A stretch of DNA of 64,000 nt from Cyanobacteria bacterium UBA6446 (GTDB taxonomy: Bacteria; Cyanobacteriota; Vampirovibrionia; Gastranaerophilales; Gastranaerophilaceae): contig DJOE01000023.1 in the NCBI GenBank assembly GCA_002438405.1, forward strand, positions 502,402 to 566,401. The letters are read 5' to 3'. Position 1 is the first letter of the stretch. Every line of letters starts with the position of its first letter. Below are positions 33,372-42,294 of the stretch, one piece after another. The position numbers and the translations under genes are program-made. The notes below the pieces were generated by a model. That model worked only from the letters and a program-made list of their open reading frames with translations, ran no database searches and was not told the origin of the DNA.

Positions 33372-34049
33372 CTAACTATTCAACATTTTGTAAGCAACTC
33401 GTAGCTTCACAGAAAACAAATTATCTTCTGCATCAAACAAATTGTTCTCACTAACAGCATACTCTTCCGGTGTAATAAGTCCATTAATTTCAAAACCAAC
33501 AAATTTATTGTTAGAATCTCTTTTTGATTTTGTTGAAAGAGCATAAATAAACGCAGCCATATCGTGCTTATCTATCAAATTATCTCCTTGTTGTTCTCCA
33601 TGAGCAGAAATTTTTTTAAAAGCATTTTTTATTTGAGCCTTAACCTTTGAAAGGTATTCTGGCTTATTCATAATATCGTATCTCCCAAATCGATATTTGA
33701 GCATATACATTTCATACTGTGCATAATCAAGTTTTCCGGTAAGGTTTCTTGTTTCTCGAGCCATAAATAAAAGATAAGATTCTGCAAGCGATTGAACTTC
33801 TTCTTTAAAAGATGAATCTAATTTTTTGATATCATCTGGTGTTTTGTCAGGCTTTGCTGCGAGAGTTCTCCAAGAATCAGGAACAACATCAAAAGGTTCA
33901 GACTCGGGATTTGTAATACCACTTTGTACAACCATATCATTAAGAATAAGGGCAAAAGCCTCTCCCAGTTCAACGTTCCCGTTGGACAATTCTGTAAGAA
34001 TTGACGTCCTTGATAATTTTTTTTGAGGATTTTGCCCAAAATTCTGCAT
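33372..34049 (-). CDS. Cytoplasmic protein of unknown function
   Basis: This 225-aa, mostly helical and polar protein has no signal peptide or membrane segment. Stretches such as GEQQGDNLIDKHDMAAFIYAL are reminiscent of calcium-binding loops, but no complete EF hand is present. It lies between the activase gene (14 bases upstream) and the secreted 226-aa gene in the same direction. Confidence 0.6.
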   Translation of the reverse strand: MQNFGQNPQKKLSRTSILTELSNGNVELGEAFALILNDMVVQSGITNPESEPFDVVPDSWRTLAAKPDKTPDDIKKLDSSFKEEVQSLAESYLLFMARETRNLTGKLDYAQYEMYMLKYRFGRYDIMNKPEYLSKVKAQIKNAFKKISAHGEQQGDNLIDKHDMAAFIYALSTKSKRDSNNKFVGFEINGLITPEEYAVSENNLFDAEDNLFSVKLRVAYKMLNS

Positions 34050-34063
34050 ATATATTTTTTATC

Positions 34064-35068
34064 CTAGCTTATATCCCAACGGCCACAAGTACCGCCCCAT
34101 CTTGCAATAATATTACCTTTAACATCTTTAATTTTCTCAACGTGTTGAACTTCATTTACACCCTCAACAATAGTAATAACCTCACAATTGTTTGAGCAAC
34201 CAGTACAACCGCAAGTAATTGATGTAAAGTGCATATCAGCAACATTCCAACCTTTGAATTTTGTTGGAGTTTCTGTATATTGATGATTTTCCATTGCAAG
34301 TAATGCTGCACCAATTGCACCCATTGTTTGGTGATTTTCAGGAACAACAATTTTTGTATTCAAAGCTTCTTCAAAAGCTTTAACCATGCCCGTATTTGTA
34401 GCAACACCACCTTGGAATGAAACAGTTGGTAAAAGTTCTTTACCCAAAGCAAGGTTACTCAAATAGTTACGGACCAAAGCTTGGCAAAGACCATATAACA
34501 AATCTTCAACCGGATAACCTAATTGTTGTTTGTGAATCAAGTCACTTTCAGCAAATACACCGCAACGACCTGCAATTCTAGCAGGATTAGTTGAACGAAG
34601 AGCTGTTTCACCAAATTCTTCAATTGGTACATTCAATCTTTGTGCTTGGTGGTCTAAGAAACTACCTGTACCAGCAGCACAAACAGTATTCATAGCAAAA
34701 TCCGTTACAATACCATCACGTAAAATAATAATTTTACTATCTTGTCCGCCAATTTCCAAAATGGTTTGAACTCCAGGAACATTAGTACTTGCGGCAACTG
34801 CGTGAGCTGTAATTTCATTTTTTACAATATCAGCACCAACAAGAGAACCTGCTAAAGCACGTCCAGAACCTGTTGTACCAACACCCATAACATCATACTC
34901 TGTTAATCGTTTTTCATATAATCTGTTTAAACCTGTTTGAACAGCGACAACAGGTTTACCTGCTGTTTTTAACATAACGCTGTCAACATATTTGCCTGTT
35001 TCATCAACTAAAGCTAATTTAGTCGTAACAGAACCAACATCTATCCCTAAATATACTGTTAAACTCAT
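34064..35068 (-). CDS. CoA-dehydratase-type activase (BadF/BadG/BcrA/BcrD ATPase)
   Basis: This 334-aa ASKHA ATPase begins VYLGIDVGSVTTKLALVDETG (phosphate 1). It has the Fe-S ligating region NTVCAAGTGSFLDHQAQRL and AGRCGVFAESDLIHKQQ. These are the hallmarks of 2-hydroxyacyl-CoA dehydratase activators, which use ATP to push an electron onto a partner. An unusual C-terminal Cys cluster, CGCTGCSNNC, is added. The partner dehydratase is not in the window. It may belong to the stand-alone activase-like group. Confidence 0.87.
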   Translation of the reverse strand: MSLTVYLGIDVGSVTTKLALVDETGKYVDSVMLKTAGKPVVAVQTGLNRLYEKRLTEYDVMGVGTTGSGRALAGSLVGADIVKNEITAHAVAASTNVPGVQTILEIGGQDSKIIILRDGIVTDFAMNTVCAAGTGSFLDHQAQRLNVPIEEFGETALRSTNPARIAGRCGVFAESDLIHKQQLGYPVEDLLYGLCQALVRNYLSNLALGKELLPTVSFQGGVATNTGMVKAFEEALNTKIVVPENHQTMGAIGAALLAMENHQYTETPTKFKGWNVADMHFTSITCGCTGCSNNCEVITIVEGVNEVQHVEKIKDVKGNIIARWGGTCGRWDIS

Positions 35069-35154
35069 GTCTTTTTCCTTTTCTATAACAGTATAATGAT
35101 AGCATGAAAAATCAATTAATAGAACTTTTTAAATAAAAATACTTAACACTAAAA

Positions 35155-35340
35155 TCAGTGCATAATATCAGCCCTATTCAAATCGCCAATATAATTAACA
35201 GGATTAGTATTAGGCATATCTTCCAATGCATCAGATAACATTTTTTCAATCTTTGAAAATTTCAATACTTCAATCACTGATTTTATTTTATTATCCATAA
35301 AATTTAATGAAATACTGTTTTGATTTAATGCTATATCCAT
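35155..35340 (-). CDS. 61-aa small protein
   Basis: A short ORF starts MDIALNQNSISLNF and has a helical middle (SVIEVLKFSKIEKMLSDAL). The MDIA start loosely recalls YjfB-type small motility proteins, but the match is too weak to name it. It lies alone between the activase gene and the NTF2-like gene. Confidence 0.4.
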   Translation of the reverse strand: MDIALNQNSISLNFMDNKIKSVIEVLKFSKIEKMLSDALEDMPNTNPVNYIGDLNRADIMH

Positions 35341-35476
35341 AATCTTAAATATCCTCCGGCTAATCTTGATACTCTTTATATACCCATTTTTAGGGTAAAA
35401 GTTACACTATTTTAAGAAATGTTAATACGTTTTAATCTCCATTATTTATACTATTAAATTTTCCCGATTTTTCAAC

Positions 35477-35490
35477 TATACTGTAATGTA
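35477..35490 (+). promoter_or_regulatory. -10 box placed for a leaderless transcript
   Basis: TATACT (35477-35482) ends seven bases before the ATG at 35490. No ribosome binding site is present. RNA would start at the start codon. Confidence 0.5.
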
Positions 35491-36389
35491 TGAAAAAGAT
35501 AGTATTAACATTATTATTAACAGCTTTAATCATACCTGCAGTAAATTCTCAGGCAGAAGCATCTCTAATATCAAACAAAAGTTACAGAATTGAACAAAAT
35601 AAAGAAAATAAACAAGCAATTAAACAAATCAAAAGTTTGTTTGAAGTCCATAACACTTTTGCAAACAAACATGACTTAACTCAGTTAAAAAATTTGTATG
35701 CAGATAATTATATAAACAATGACGGTTTTAATAAAGATGCATACTTCAAAAGTATTGAAGAAACATGGAAAGCTTGCGAAGATTTAACTTATTCTACAAA
35801 AATAGAATCAATAAGTGTAAATGGTGACAACGCAAGTGTTCAAGTAATTGAAACCGCAACTGGAACAATCCATGACACAATGGACTTCATGCCTGTATCT
35901 GGAGAAATTCATTCAACATCAACCGGAATTTACCATTTGGTAAAAGTTAACGACAGATGGCTAATTTCAGGAGAAACATCATTGACTGATGAATCATCTC
36001 TTCTTTATGGAGATGCAAGATTTATGAATATTGAAATTCAAGCACCGGCTCAAGTTAGCTCTGGAGAAACTTATACAACAACAGTAAAAATTGAAGGCGA
36101 AAATAATGATAATACATTTATTGTCGGTTCAATTGACCATGACCCTGTGTCATACCCAGCATCAACCCCCAAAACAGAATTAAGAGCATTACCGCAAACA
36201 CAAGTTCTTGAAAGACTTATAAAAGCTAATACTGATAATGTAAATGAATATGCAATCGCATCTTTAGCAATATCAAAAGCGAGAAATGTTGATAGCGGAC
36301 ATTTTCAAGTTTATATGTCCGGACTAGCTTGCGTAATGAAAAGAGTTAATGTTGTACCTAAAAACAACTTGATTAAAATAGAGGATTAA
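35490..36389 (+). CDS. Secreted NTF2/SnoaL-like protein
   Basis: This 299-aa protein has a signal peptide (about 1-24). A cone-shaped NTF2-like domain follows (about 45-170), with the helix IKSLFEVHNTFANKHDLTQLKNLY and strands SISVNGDNASVQVIETATG. The rest is a second beta-rich domain (QVSSGETYTTTVKIEG). The role is unknown, possibly envelope maintenance or binding. It is translated from a likely leaderless mRNA and sits one base before lspA, so it is part of a four-gene run. Confidence 0.65.
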   Translation: MKKIVLTLLLTALIIPAVNSQAEASLISNKSYRIEQNKENKQAIKQIKSLFEVHNTFANKHDLTQLKNLYADNYINNDGFNKDAYFKSIEETWKACEDLTYSTKIESISVNGDNASVQVIETATGTIHDTMDFMPVSGEIHSTSTGIYHLVKVNDRWLISGETSLTDESSLLYGDARFMNIEIQAPAQVSSGETYTTTVKIEGENNDNTFIVGSIDHDPVSYPASTPKTELRALPQTQVLERLIKANTDNVNEYAIASLAISKARNVDSGHFQVYMSGLACVMKRVNVVPKNNLIKIED

Positions 36390-36390
36390 T

Positions 36391-36855
36391 ATGAAAAATT
36401 CAATTGGTAAATACATATTTTTTATAGGCTGTTTTATTTTTTGGTTATTCTTAGCATTGTTTTCTTCAAAGCTAATTGTTGACAATCTTACATCTGGACA
36501 CCATTATTCAAATGCAGTTTTCCAATTGCATTACTTAAAAAATTCAGGAGCCGCATTCAGCCTATTGCAAAATGCAAGAGAATTTTTGATAATTGTATCA
36601 ATTGTTGCAATTACAATGCTATTTATGTATGTGCATAATCATATTAAAAACATTCATTTTATTTCCGTATCATTCATTGCTTTGTTATGTTCAGGAATTG
36701 CAAGTAATTGTCACGAAAGAATTGTTTTAGGTTATGTAAGAGATTATATTCAATTGAATTTCGTAAACTTCCCCATTTTCAATGTTGCAGATATCTTCAT
36801 AACTATTGGGGTTGTTGCTCTTGTTGTAATATTACTTTGCTACAAGGGAAAATAA
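36391..36855 (+). CDS. lspA: Lipoprotein signal peptidase LspA
   Basis: This 154-aa integral membrane aspartyl protease cleaves prolipoprotein signal peptides. It has four hydrophobic segments, the conserved LKNSGAAFSLL, and catalytic aspartates in GYVRDYIQL and FNVADIFI. The stop is followed one base later by the RluD start, a common pairing. Confidence 0.92.
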   Translation: MKNSIGKYIFFIGCFIFWLFLALFSSKLIVDNLTSGHHYSNAVFQLHYLKNSGAAFSLLQNAREFLIIVSIVAITMLFMYVHNHIKNIHFISVSFIALLCSGIASNCHERIVLGYVRDYIQLNFVNFPIFNVADIFITIGVVALVVILLCYKGK

Positions 36856-36856
36856 G

Positions 36857-37774
36857 ATGATTTTAACAATTGACGAAAACTCAGAAGATTTAAGACTGGA
36901 TTCATATTTATCAGAATTATATGAGGGTATTTCTCGCTCAAAAATTCAAACCACAATTAAAAAAGGAAAAGTTCTTGTTAATGGAGAAGAGAAAAAACCA
37001 TCTTATACCTTAAAAGAGGGGGATAAAATTGAATTTGAAAACCTAGTTGAAGAAAGCATTTTGAAAGTCGAACCGGAAAACATTCCACTAGAAGTTGTCT
37101 GGGAAGATGAAAATATGGCTGTTATAAACAAACCGTCCGGAATGCTTTCTCATCCAACATTTATTGAAACTTCCGGAACATTAGTAAATGCCTTATTATA
37201 TAAATACGGACAGAATTTATCAGATGTTAATGGAGAATTCAGGAGAGGAATTGTTCACAGATTGGATAGAAACACTTCCGGACTTTTGATGATTGCAAAG
37301 AACAATAAAACCCACGAATATCTTGCAAATATTATTAAAGAACATAACCTTACAAAAAAATATCATGCCGTTTTGGTTGGGAATTATCCTAGGGATAATG
37401 ACGTAATTACAGATCCAATAGGCAGAAACAACCTTAATCCAAAGAAAATGGCAGTAAGGCCTGACGGAAGACCAAGTGTTACAAAGTTAAAAGTCATTGA
37501 ACGATTTGGAAATGAAGCAACTTATGTAGAATTAACCCTTGTTACGGGAAGAACTCATCAAATTAGAGTTCACACAAGTAATAAGCGACACCCTGTGTAT
37601 AACGATACATTATATGGCGCAGGACAAGGAAAAGTTAAAACACAAGAACAAGTTTTGCAATCATTCTACCTAAAATTTGCAAAACCGTTTTCAGCACAGA
37701 TAATTGAACTTGAACTAGAACCGGACGAAAAATTAAAAAAAGTTCTAAACTATTTTAGAAACAGGAGAGTTTAA
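36857..37774 (+). CDS. rluD: 23S rRNA pseudouridine synthase, RluD family
   Basis: This 305-aa protein has an N-terminal S4 RNA-binding domain (about 12-75). The synthase domain has the catalytic Asp in GIVHRLDRNTSGLLMIAK and a later RTHQIRVH motif. It isomerises uridines in 23S rRNA. It is tightly coupled to lspA and followed two bases later by the LapA-like gene. Confidence 0.92.
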   Translation: MILTIDENSEDLRLDSYLSELYEGISRSKIQTTIKKGKVLVNGEEKKPSYTLKEGDKIEFENLVEESILKVEPENIPLEVVWEDENMAVINKPSGMLSHPTFIETSGTLVNALLYKYGQNLSDVNGEFRRGIVHRLDRNTSGLLMIAKNNKTHEYLANIIKEHNLTKKYHAVLVGNYPRDNDVITDPIGRNNLNPKKMAVRPDGRPSVTKLKVIERFGNEATYVELTLVTGRTHQIRVHTSNKRHPVYNDTLYGAGQGKVKTQEQVLQSFYLKFAKPFSAQIIELELEPDEKLKKVLNYFRNRRV

Positions 37775-37776
37775 TA

Positions 37777-38235
37777 ATGAAAAAAGTATTCTTAATTTTA
37801 AGCGTAATAATTTTACTTTGTTTTATATATTTAGCAATAATAAATTTTGGAAACTATTCAAGCATCAATTTTCTAAACGGAAATTTGACAGATGTACAAA
37901 TTCAAAATGGTTGGGTTGCACAAGGTGATTATATAGCAAAAGCAGTTAGAGTTTCAACATTTCTTGTATTAACTCTTATTGCAGGGATTTTTGTTGGAGC
38001 TGGAACTGTTTATATGTTCTTAGAAGCTACAAAAATCAAAGTTAAAGCCTATGAAAGAGAATTAGAAAAAACATCAATTTCCGGTACAAACAATGCCTCA
38101 AAAGTGGAAGTTTTAGAAGCAAAAATTAAAACACTGGAAAAGGCTTTCAATACAGTAATTGATGAAAGAACAAAACTAGAAGTTCAAATCAAAACTTTGA
38201 ATGCTGAAATTGATAATTTGAACAAAAAGAATTAA
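37777..38235 (+). CDS. LapA-like membrane protein with coiled coil
   Basis: This 152-aa protein has a transmembrane segment near the N-terminus (about 4-24) and another at about 60-84, then a long coiled coil (about 95-152, VEVLEAKIKTLEKAF...). The layout resembles LapA-domain proteins. It forms the end of the lspA-rluD cluster. The stop overlaps the convergent kinase-like gene by four bases. Confidence 0.65.
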   Translation: MKKVFLILSVIILLCFIYLAIINFGNYSSINFLNGNLTDVQIQNGWVAQGDYIAKAVRVSTFLVLTLIAGIFVGAGTVYMFLEATKIKVKAYERELEKTSISGTNNASKVEVLEAKIKTLEKAFNTVIDERTKLEVQIKTLNAEIDNLNKKN

Positions 38236-39251
38236 TCATAAAATTTATCATATTCAAATAAAGAATCAAGATAATCATTTGCAAGTTTTACTCGTTGTTC
38301 TTTATTTGGATTTTGAGAGATTTTTTCAAGATTGGACAACACTTCACTATAAGGGGTATCAATTCCACAAAGTTCATTCACAACATTTTTCCAACTGGAA
38401 ATATTTTCTGTGGAATACTTACTGCGCATTGGCAAACTCGCTTTCATACCAGCAAGAACAATCTTTTTGAATAAATTTCTTCTTGTTATTTCACTATACA
38501 TAGAATACTGAACAGGTGTATTTAGGAAAGAATTTTCAAGAAAAACATTGAACAAATTTGCAACACTATTGTCTTCTGAAGAATTTAAAATATTTATATC
38601 ATCAATAATCCTAATTTTGTCATCAACAATCACAAAATTATTGGGATTTATGTAATCAAAAGCATAATGAGTTTTATTTTTTGCTCCAAGGTCATTTAAA
38701 CGTTGACAATCTTCTGCCACCGCATCAAAACTTTTCTGAGGTATATCACTCAATCTTGGAAGTGCAATACATTGATAATATACAGAATTTTCATCTGAAG
38801 AATTATTTATAGCAAATTTTTGAGGAATTCCAACAGGAATATGTTCTCCATCAGATGAAACATTTTTCAAAATTACAACATCATCAAAATCTGCAACCTT
38901 ACTACCATAATAAGTCTTTAACCCTTTAAATCCATTTTCAGGGAATTTCCCCATTTTTTTTGCTCTCGGTTGTGTTCCGATATCAAATTTCATACAAAAA
39001 TCATCATCTATTTTATAAACTGAACCATGAGCACCTTCTCCAAGTAATCTATCAGGGGATAATTTTTCTCTAATGAATTTTTGGATTTCACCTAAAAGAC
39101 TTTTCTTTTCAATTTCTGTCGGATAACCTCTATCAATTGCACTATGCAAAGTTTTTCCAAAACGAGAAGTATAGCCATTGAATACGGGCGTTCTTAATTG
39201 TGCTTGCTTTTGGTAATTATAATTTGAATATGTTGAGACTTGCATACCCAA
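38232..39251 (-). CDS. Protein-kinase-like protein
   Basis: This 339-aa protein has a glycine-rich loop LLGEGAHGSVYKI (69-81), a candidate ATP-binding Lys88 in CMKF and a catalytic-like segment FDYINPNNFVIVDDKIRIIDD (198-218). There Asp199 and Asn205 replace the HxDxxxxN pattern, and Asp217 is the metal ligand. This looks like a small kinase of the protein/aminoglycoside kinase fold. The N-terminal 60 residues are unstructured and Gln/Tyr-rich. It could act on host or own proteins. It is followed upstream by an XRE gene in the same direction. Confidence 0.6.
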   Translation of the reverse strand: MGMQVSTYSNYNYQKQAQLRTPVFNGYTSRFGKTLHSAIDRGYPTEIEKKSLLGEIQKFIREKLSPDRLLGEGAHGSVYKIDDDFCMKFDIGTQPRAKKMGKFPENGFKGLKTYYGSKVADFDDVVILKNVSSDGEHIPVGIPQKFAINNSSDENSVYYQCIALPRLSDIPQKSFDAVAEDCQRLNDLGAKNKTHYAFDYINPNNFVIVDDKIRIIDDINILNSSEDNSVANLFNVFLENSFLNTPVQYSMYSEITRRNLFKKIVLAGMKASLPMRSKYSTENISSWKNVVNELCGIDTPYSEVLSNLEKISQNPNKEQRVKLANDYLDSLFEYDKFYD

Positions 39252-39279
39252 AATAAGAACCGTGAAAATTTAAATTGCC

Positions 39280-39597
39280 CTAAACTCGAAAAATCTTTGC
39301 AATTCTTAAAAGTTTTTCTTTATCTATCTGATCTAAAGAATCAAAAACTCTTATCAAATCAGCCTTTAAATCATCTTCACAAACTTTATGGTCATAATAA
39401 AAAAAGTCTTCTAATTCAATACCCAATTTAACCGCAATTTTATCAAGATTTGATAGTAACGGAAAATTTTTACCGGATTCAATTTTACTTATTGATTGAG
39501 GTTCAATTCCCGCAATTTCCGCCATTTTATCTTGTGTATAACCAAACTTTTTTCTAATCGCCTTAAATCGTTTCCCAAAGAGTTGTTTTTTGTTCAT
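39280..39597 (-). CDS. XRE-family regulator
   Basis: This 105-aa protein has helix-turn-helix YTQDKMAEIAGIEPQSISKIESG (about 20-42) and a C-terminal helical part. It is the gene before the kinase-like gene on the same strand (28 bases apart), so it may regulate it and itself. Confidence 0.85.
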   Translation of the reverse strand: MNKKQLFGKRFKAIRKKFGYTQDKMAEIAGIEPQSISKIESGKNFPLLSNLDKIAVKLGIELEDFFYYDHKVCEDDLKADLIRVFDSLDQIDKEKLLRIAKIFRV

Positions 39598-39622
39598 ATA
39601 TTCCTTTATTTAAACGAAAATT

Positions 39623-40426
39623 TTAGATATTTTTCAACAATAATAATACTAATTCTTTAAATTTTGATTTTACCTTGTCTGTGGTTTCAATTACTTCCTC
39701 ATGACTTAATTTCTTTGTAGAAACACCGGTTGCATAATTTGAAATACAGCTAATACCGATTACATCAATACCACAATAATTAGCAACAATTGCCTCTGGA
39801 ACTGTTGACATACCAATAGCATCAGCACCCAGAAATCTTGCCATTTTAATTTCGGCAGGAGTTTCATAACTTGGTCCTGTTGTTGCCATATAAACACCAT
39901 GTTTTAAATCTAATTTTAACAATCGGCCCGCAGCATCAACTATCTTAATTAAGTTTTTATTATAAACTTCTGACATGTCAGGAAATCTTGCTCCAAAATC
40001 CTCATCATTAGGTCCAATCAATGGATTTGTCCCCATAAAATTGATATGGTCAGTTATAACCATCAAATCAGCAGGTCTGAAACTTTTATTAACAGCTCCA
40101 GCCGCATTTGTAAGGATAAGAGTTTTAACTCCTAATTTTTTCATCACTTTTATTGGATAAGTAACATCACTCATCGAATGACCTTCATAAAAATGATTTC
40201 TACCTTGCATCATAACAACTTTTCTTCCGTTGATATCTGCAAATACTAATTGACCTTTATGACCTTGAACAGTAGATTTTGTAAAGTGAGGGATATTTGA
40301 ATATGGAATAGCAATATCACAATATTTATCTGCTAAATCTCCAAGTCCGGAACCTAAAACAATACCTATTTCCGGTTCAAAATTGTCTGTGTATTCGTTA
40401 ATATAATCCAAAGTTTCTTCTATCAT
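39623..40426 (-). CDS. Purine nucleoside phosphorylase
   Basis: This 267-aa trimeric-type phosphorylase has GIVLGSGLGDLAD, the phosphate-binding SNIPHFTKSTVQGHKG, QGRNHFYEGH and TNAAGAVNKSF. It releases bases from inosine and guanosine for purine salvage. The ATG at 40426 follows GGGGT and gives the normal family start (MIEETLDYINEY). The longer frame adds 13 unlikely residues that overlap the terminator hairpin side. Confidence 0.92.
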   Translation of the reverse strand: MIEETLDYINEYTDNFEPEIGIVLGSGLGDLADKYCDIAIPYSNIPHFTKSTVQGHKGQLVFADINGRKVVMMQGRNHFYEGHSMSDVTYPIKVMKKLGVKTLILTNAAGAVNKSFRPADLMVITDHINFMGTNPLIGPNDEDFGARFPDMSEVYNKNLIKIVDAAGRLLKLDLKHGVYMATTGPSYETPAEIKMARFLGADAIGMSTVPEAIVANYCGIDVIGISCISNYATGVSTKKLSHEEVIETTDKVKSKFKELVLLLLKNI

Positions 40427-40455
40427 AATATACCCCAAATAATTATTACTCATAA

Positions 40456-40489
40456 AAATGCACAAAAACCTTAAAGTCTTTGTGCATTT
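40456..40489. terminator. Terminator hairpin between omega-like gene and phosphorylase
   Basis: AAATGCACAAA (40456-40466) pairs perfectly with TTTGTGCATTT (40479-40489) around a 12-base loop. Confidence 0.65.
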
Positions 40490-40500
40490 CCTAAACTTTA

Positions 40501-40740
40501 TTAACCAACTAATCTGTTGTCATCAGCTTCAGAAGCTTTAACCATCAAAGCATGTTCAACAGGATTTTCTTTAGAATAACTAGTTTCATGAGATTCATCA
40601 AAACCGAAATCTTCACGAGCTTTTCTTGCTTGATTTTCATCTACGATTTTTTTAGCAAGTTCAGCGATTTCATAAACTAATTTATATCTATTATCGGTAT
40701 TTTCATTCAAATCCCATGCTACTTTAATAATTTGTTCCAT
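40501..40740 (-). CDS. RNA polymerase omega-like subunit
   Basis: This 79-aa protein has NTDNRYKLVYEIAELAKKIVDE, like the NRYxLxxxxAxRAK core of the omega subunit, and KENPVEHALMVKASE, like its C-terminal PxxxAxxE part. Cyanobacterial-type omega is similarly short. The ATG at 40740 follows GAGGT; the preceding codon is TTG. The assignment is moderate because the usual RAK signature is changed to LAKK. Confidence 0.55.
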   Translation of the reverse strand: MEQIIKVAWDLNENTDNRYKLVYEIAELAKKIVDENQARKAREDFGFDESHETSYSKENPVEHALMVKASEADDNRLVG

Positions 40741-40825
40741 CAATAAACCTCACTTTTTTAAGTATATTTTAATAATATAATACAAATGATTTTTTCGCAA
40801 GTAGGAAAAGAAATTAAAAAAGAAC

Positions 40826-42271
40826 CTACTTACCAGTTATTTCATGATACATATTCATATATTCTTTAGCACTACGTTTCCAAGAGAAATCAGCCTCCAT
40901 TGCAGATTTTCTCATTGCATTGAATACATACTTATCACCATAAACATACAATGCACATTTAATAGCATTAAGCATATCCCAACCATTGTAATTCCAGAAT
41001 TTAAAGCCATTTGAATTGTCTAAAGGATAACCTGTAACAGTATCTTCCAAACCACCTGTTGCTCTAACAATTGGCAAACTACCATACCTCATTGCAATAA
41101 GTTGACTTAATCCACAAGGTTCAAATTTTGATGGCATCAAGAAGAAATCTGAACCTGCATATACTAAATTAGCAAGTTTTGAATCATATCCAACATAAGT
41201 TCTTATATTGTTTGTATTATTAGATAGCCAAATAAATAAATTTTCATAATTCTTATCACCGCTGCCCATAAATACAAAATCCGCATTCAGATTTTGTAAT
41301 TCATATTGCATATCACGGATTAAATTAATACCTTTTTGTCCTACTAGTCTTGAAATCAAAACAATCAAAGGTCTATCAGGATTATATTTCAATCCAAAAT
41401 ATTCACAAACTGCTTTTTTATTTTCTTCTTTTTTCTTCAAAGATTTTACATCATAATTTTTTACTAAAGCTTTATCTTTTTTAGGATTAAATACCGTATA
41501 ATCAATACCATTCAAAATTCCACGGAGTTTGTATTGAACACCTCTGAGAGTGTAATCCATATTTTCGCCATATTCGGGTGTAAGAATTTCTTTTGCATAA
41601 GTTGGAGAAACAGCAACTACTCTATCAGAATAATTTATTGCACCTTTCATCCAATTTACACGGTTGTAATGCTCACAACCCCATTGGTTATATACAATAT
41701 CTTTTCTCATATTGGCAAAATCTAACACATCTTCAAACCAAATTCCCTGGTATGCAAGGTTATGAATTTCGAATACACATTTTGTATTTTTCCAAAATTC
41801 ATCAAATTTATAATTTGAATGAAGATAAAGAGGAAGCATTGCAGTATGCCAATCATTTGCATGAATTACATCTGCTCTAAAATTCAATGCCTTTGCGTAT
41901 TCCATAACGGCAAGAGAAAATGAAATATATCTTTCGTGTTCATAACGAGGATCTAAATATTTTGGATAAACTTCTTTAAAGCAAGAAAAATACCAATCAT
42001 TTTTGATAAAGAACACATTGATTTTTGTATCAGGAAGTTTTGTCATATAAAGATTAAATTTGTGCGGTTGATTTCCGAAAGTTAACCACATTTCTGAATT
42101 TTCAACTTCTTTAATCTTGTATTTTTCTTTGTCAATACAACCATGAAGAGGAGTAAAAATTGCAATTTCAGCATCTTTTTCAAGTTCTTTAGGCAAACTA
42201 CCAACAACATCGGCTAATCCACCAGCCTTTGAAAATGGTGCTACTTCAGCTGATGCAAATAAAATTTTCAT
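40826..42271 (-). CDS. glgA: Glycogen synthase GlgA (GT5)
   Basis: This 481-aa protein starts MKILFASAEVAPFSKAGGLADVVGSLPKEL, including the ADP-glucose-binding KAGGL motif. It has HANDWHTAMLP, the C-terminal domain SRLVGQKGINL and MPSKFEPCGLSQLIAMRYG. It builds alpha-1,4 glucan from ADP-glucose. It cooperates with the GH57 branching enzyme at 19697. It lies 23 bases after the 1,192-aa gene on the same strand. Confidence 0.95.
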   Translation of the reverse strand: MKILFASAEVAPFSKAGGLADVVGSLPKELEKDAEIAIFTPLHGCIDKEKYKIKEVENSEMWLTFGNQPHKFNLYMTKLPDTKINVFFIKNDWYFSCFKEVYPKYLDPRYEHERYISFSLAVMEYAKALNFRADVIHANDWHTAMLPLYLHSNYKFDEFWKNTKCVFEIHNLAYQGIWFEDVLDFANMRKDIVYNQWGCEHYNRVNWMKGAINYSDRVVAVSPTYAKEILTPEYGENMDYTLRGVQYKLRGILNGIDYTVFNPKKDKALVKNYDVKSLKKKEENKKAVCEYFGLKYNPDRPLIVLISRLVGQKGINLIRDMQYELQNLNADFVFMGSGDKNYENLFIWLSNNTNNIRTYVGYDSKLANLVYAGSDFFLMPSKFEPCGLSQLIAMRYGSLPIVRATGGLEDTVTGYPLDNSNGFKFWNYNGWDMLNAIKCALYVYGDKYVFNAMRKSAMEADFSWKRSAKEYMNMYHEITGK

Positions 42272-42294
42272 TATCCCTCTCTTTCTGAACCTAG

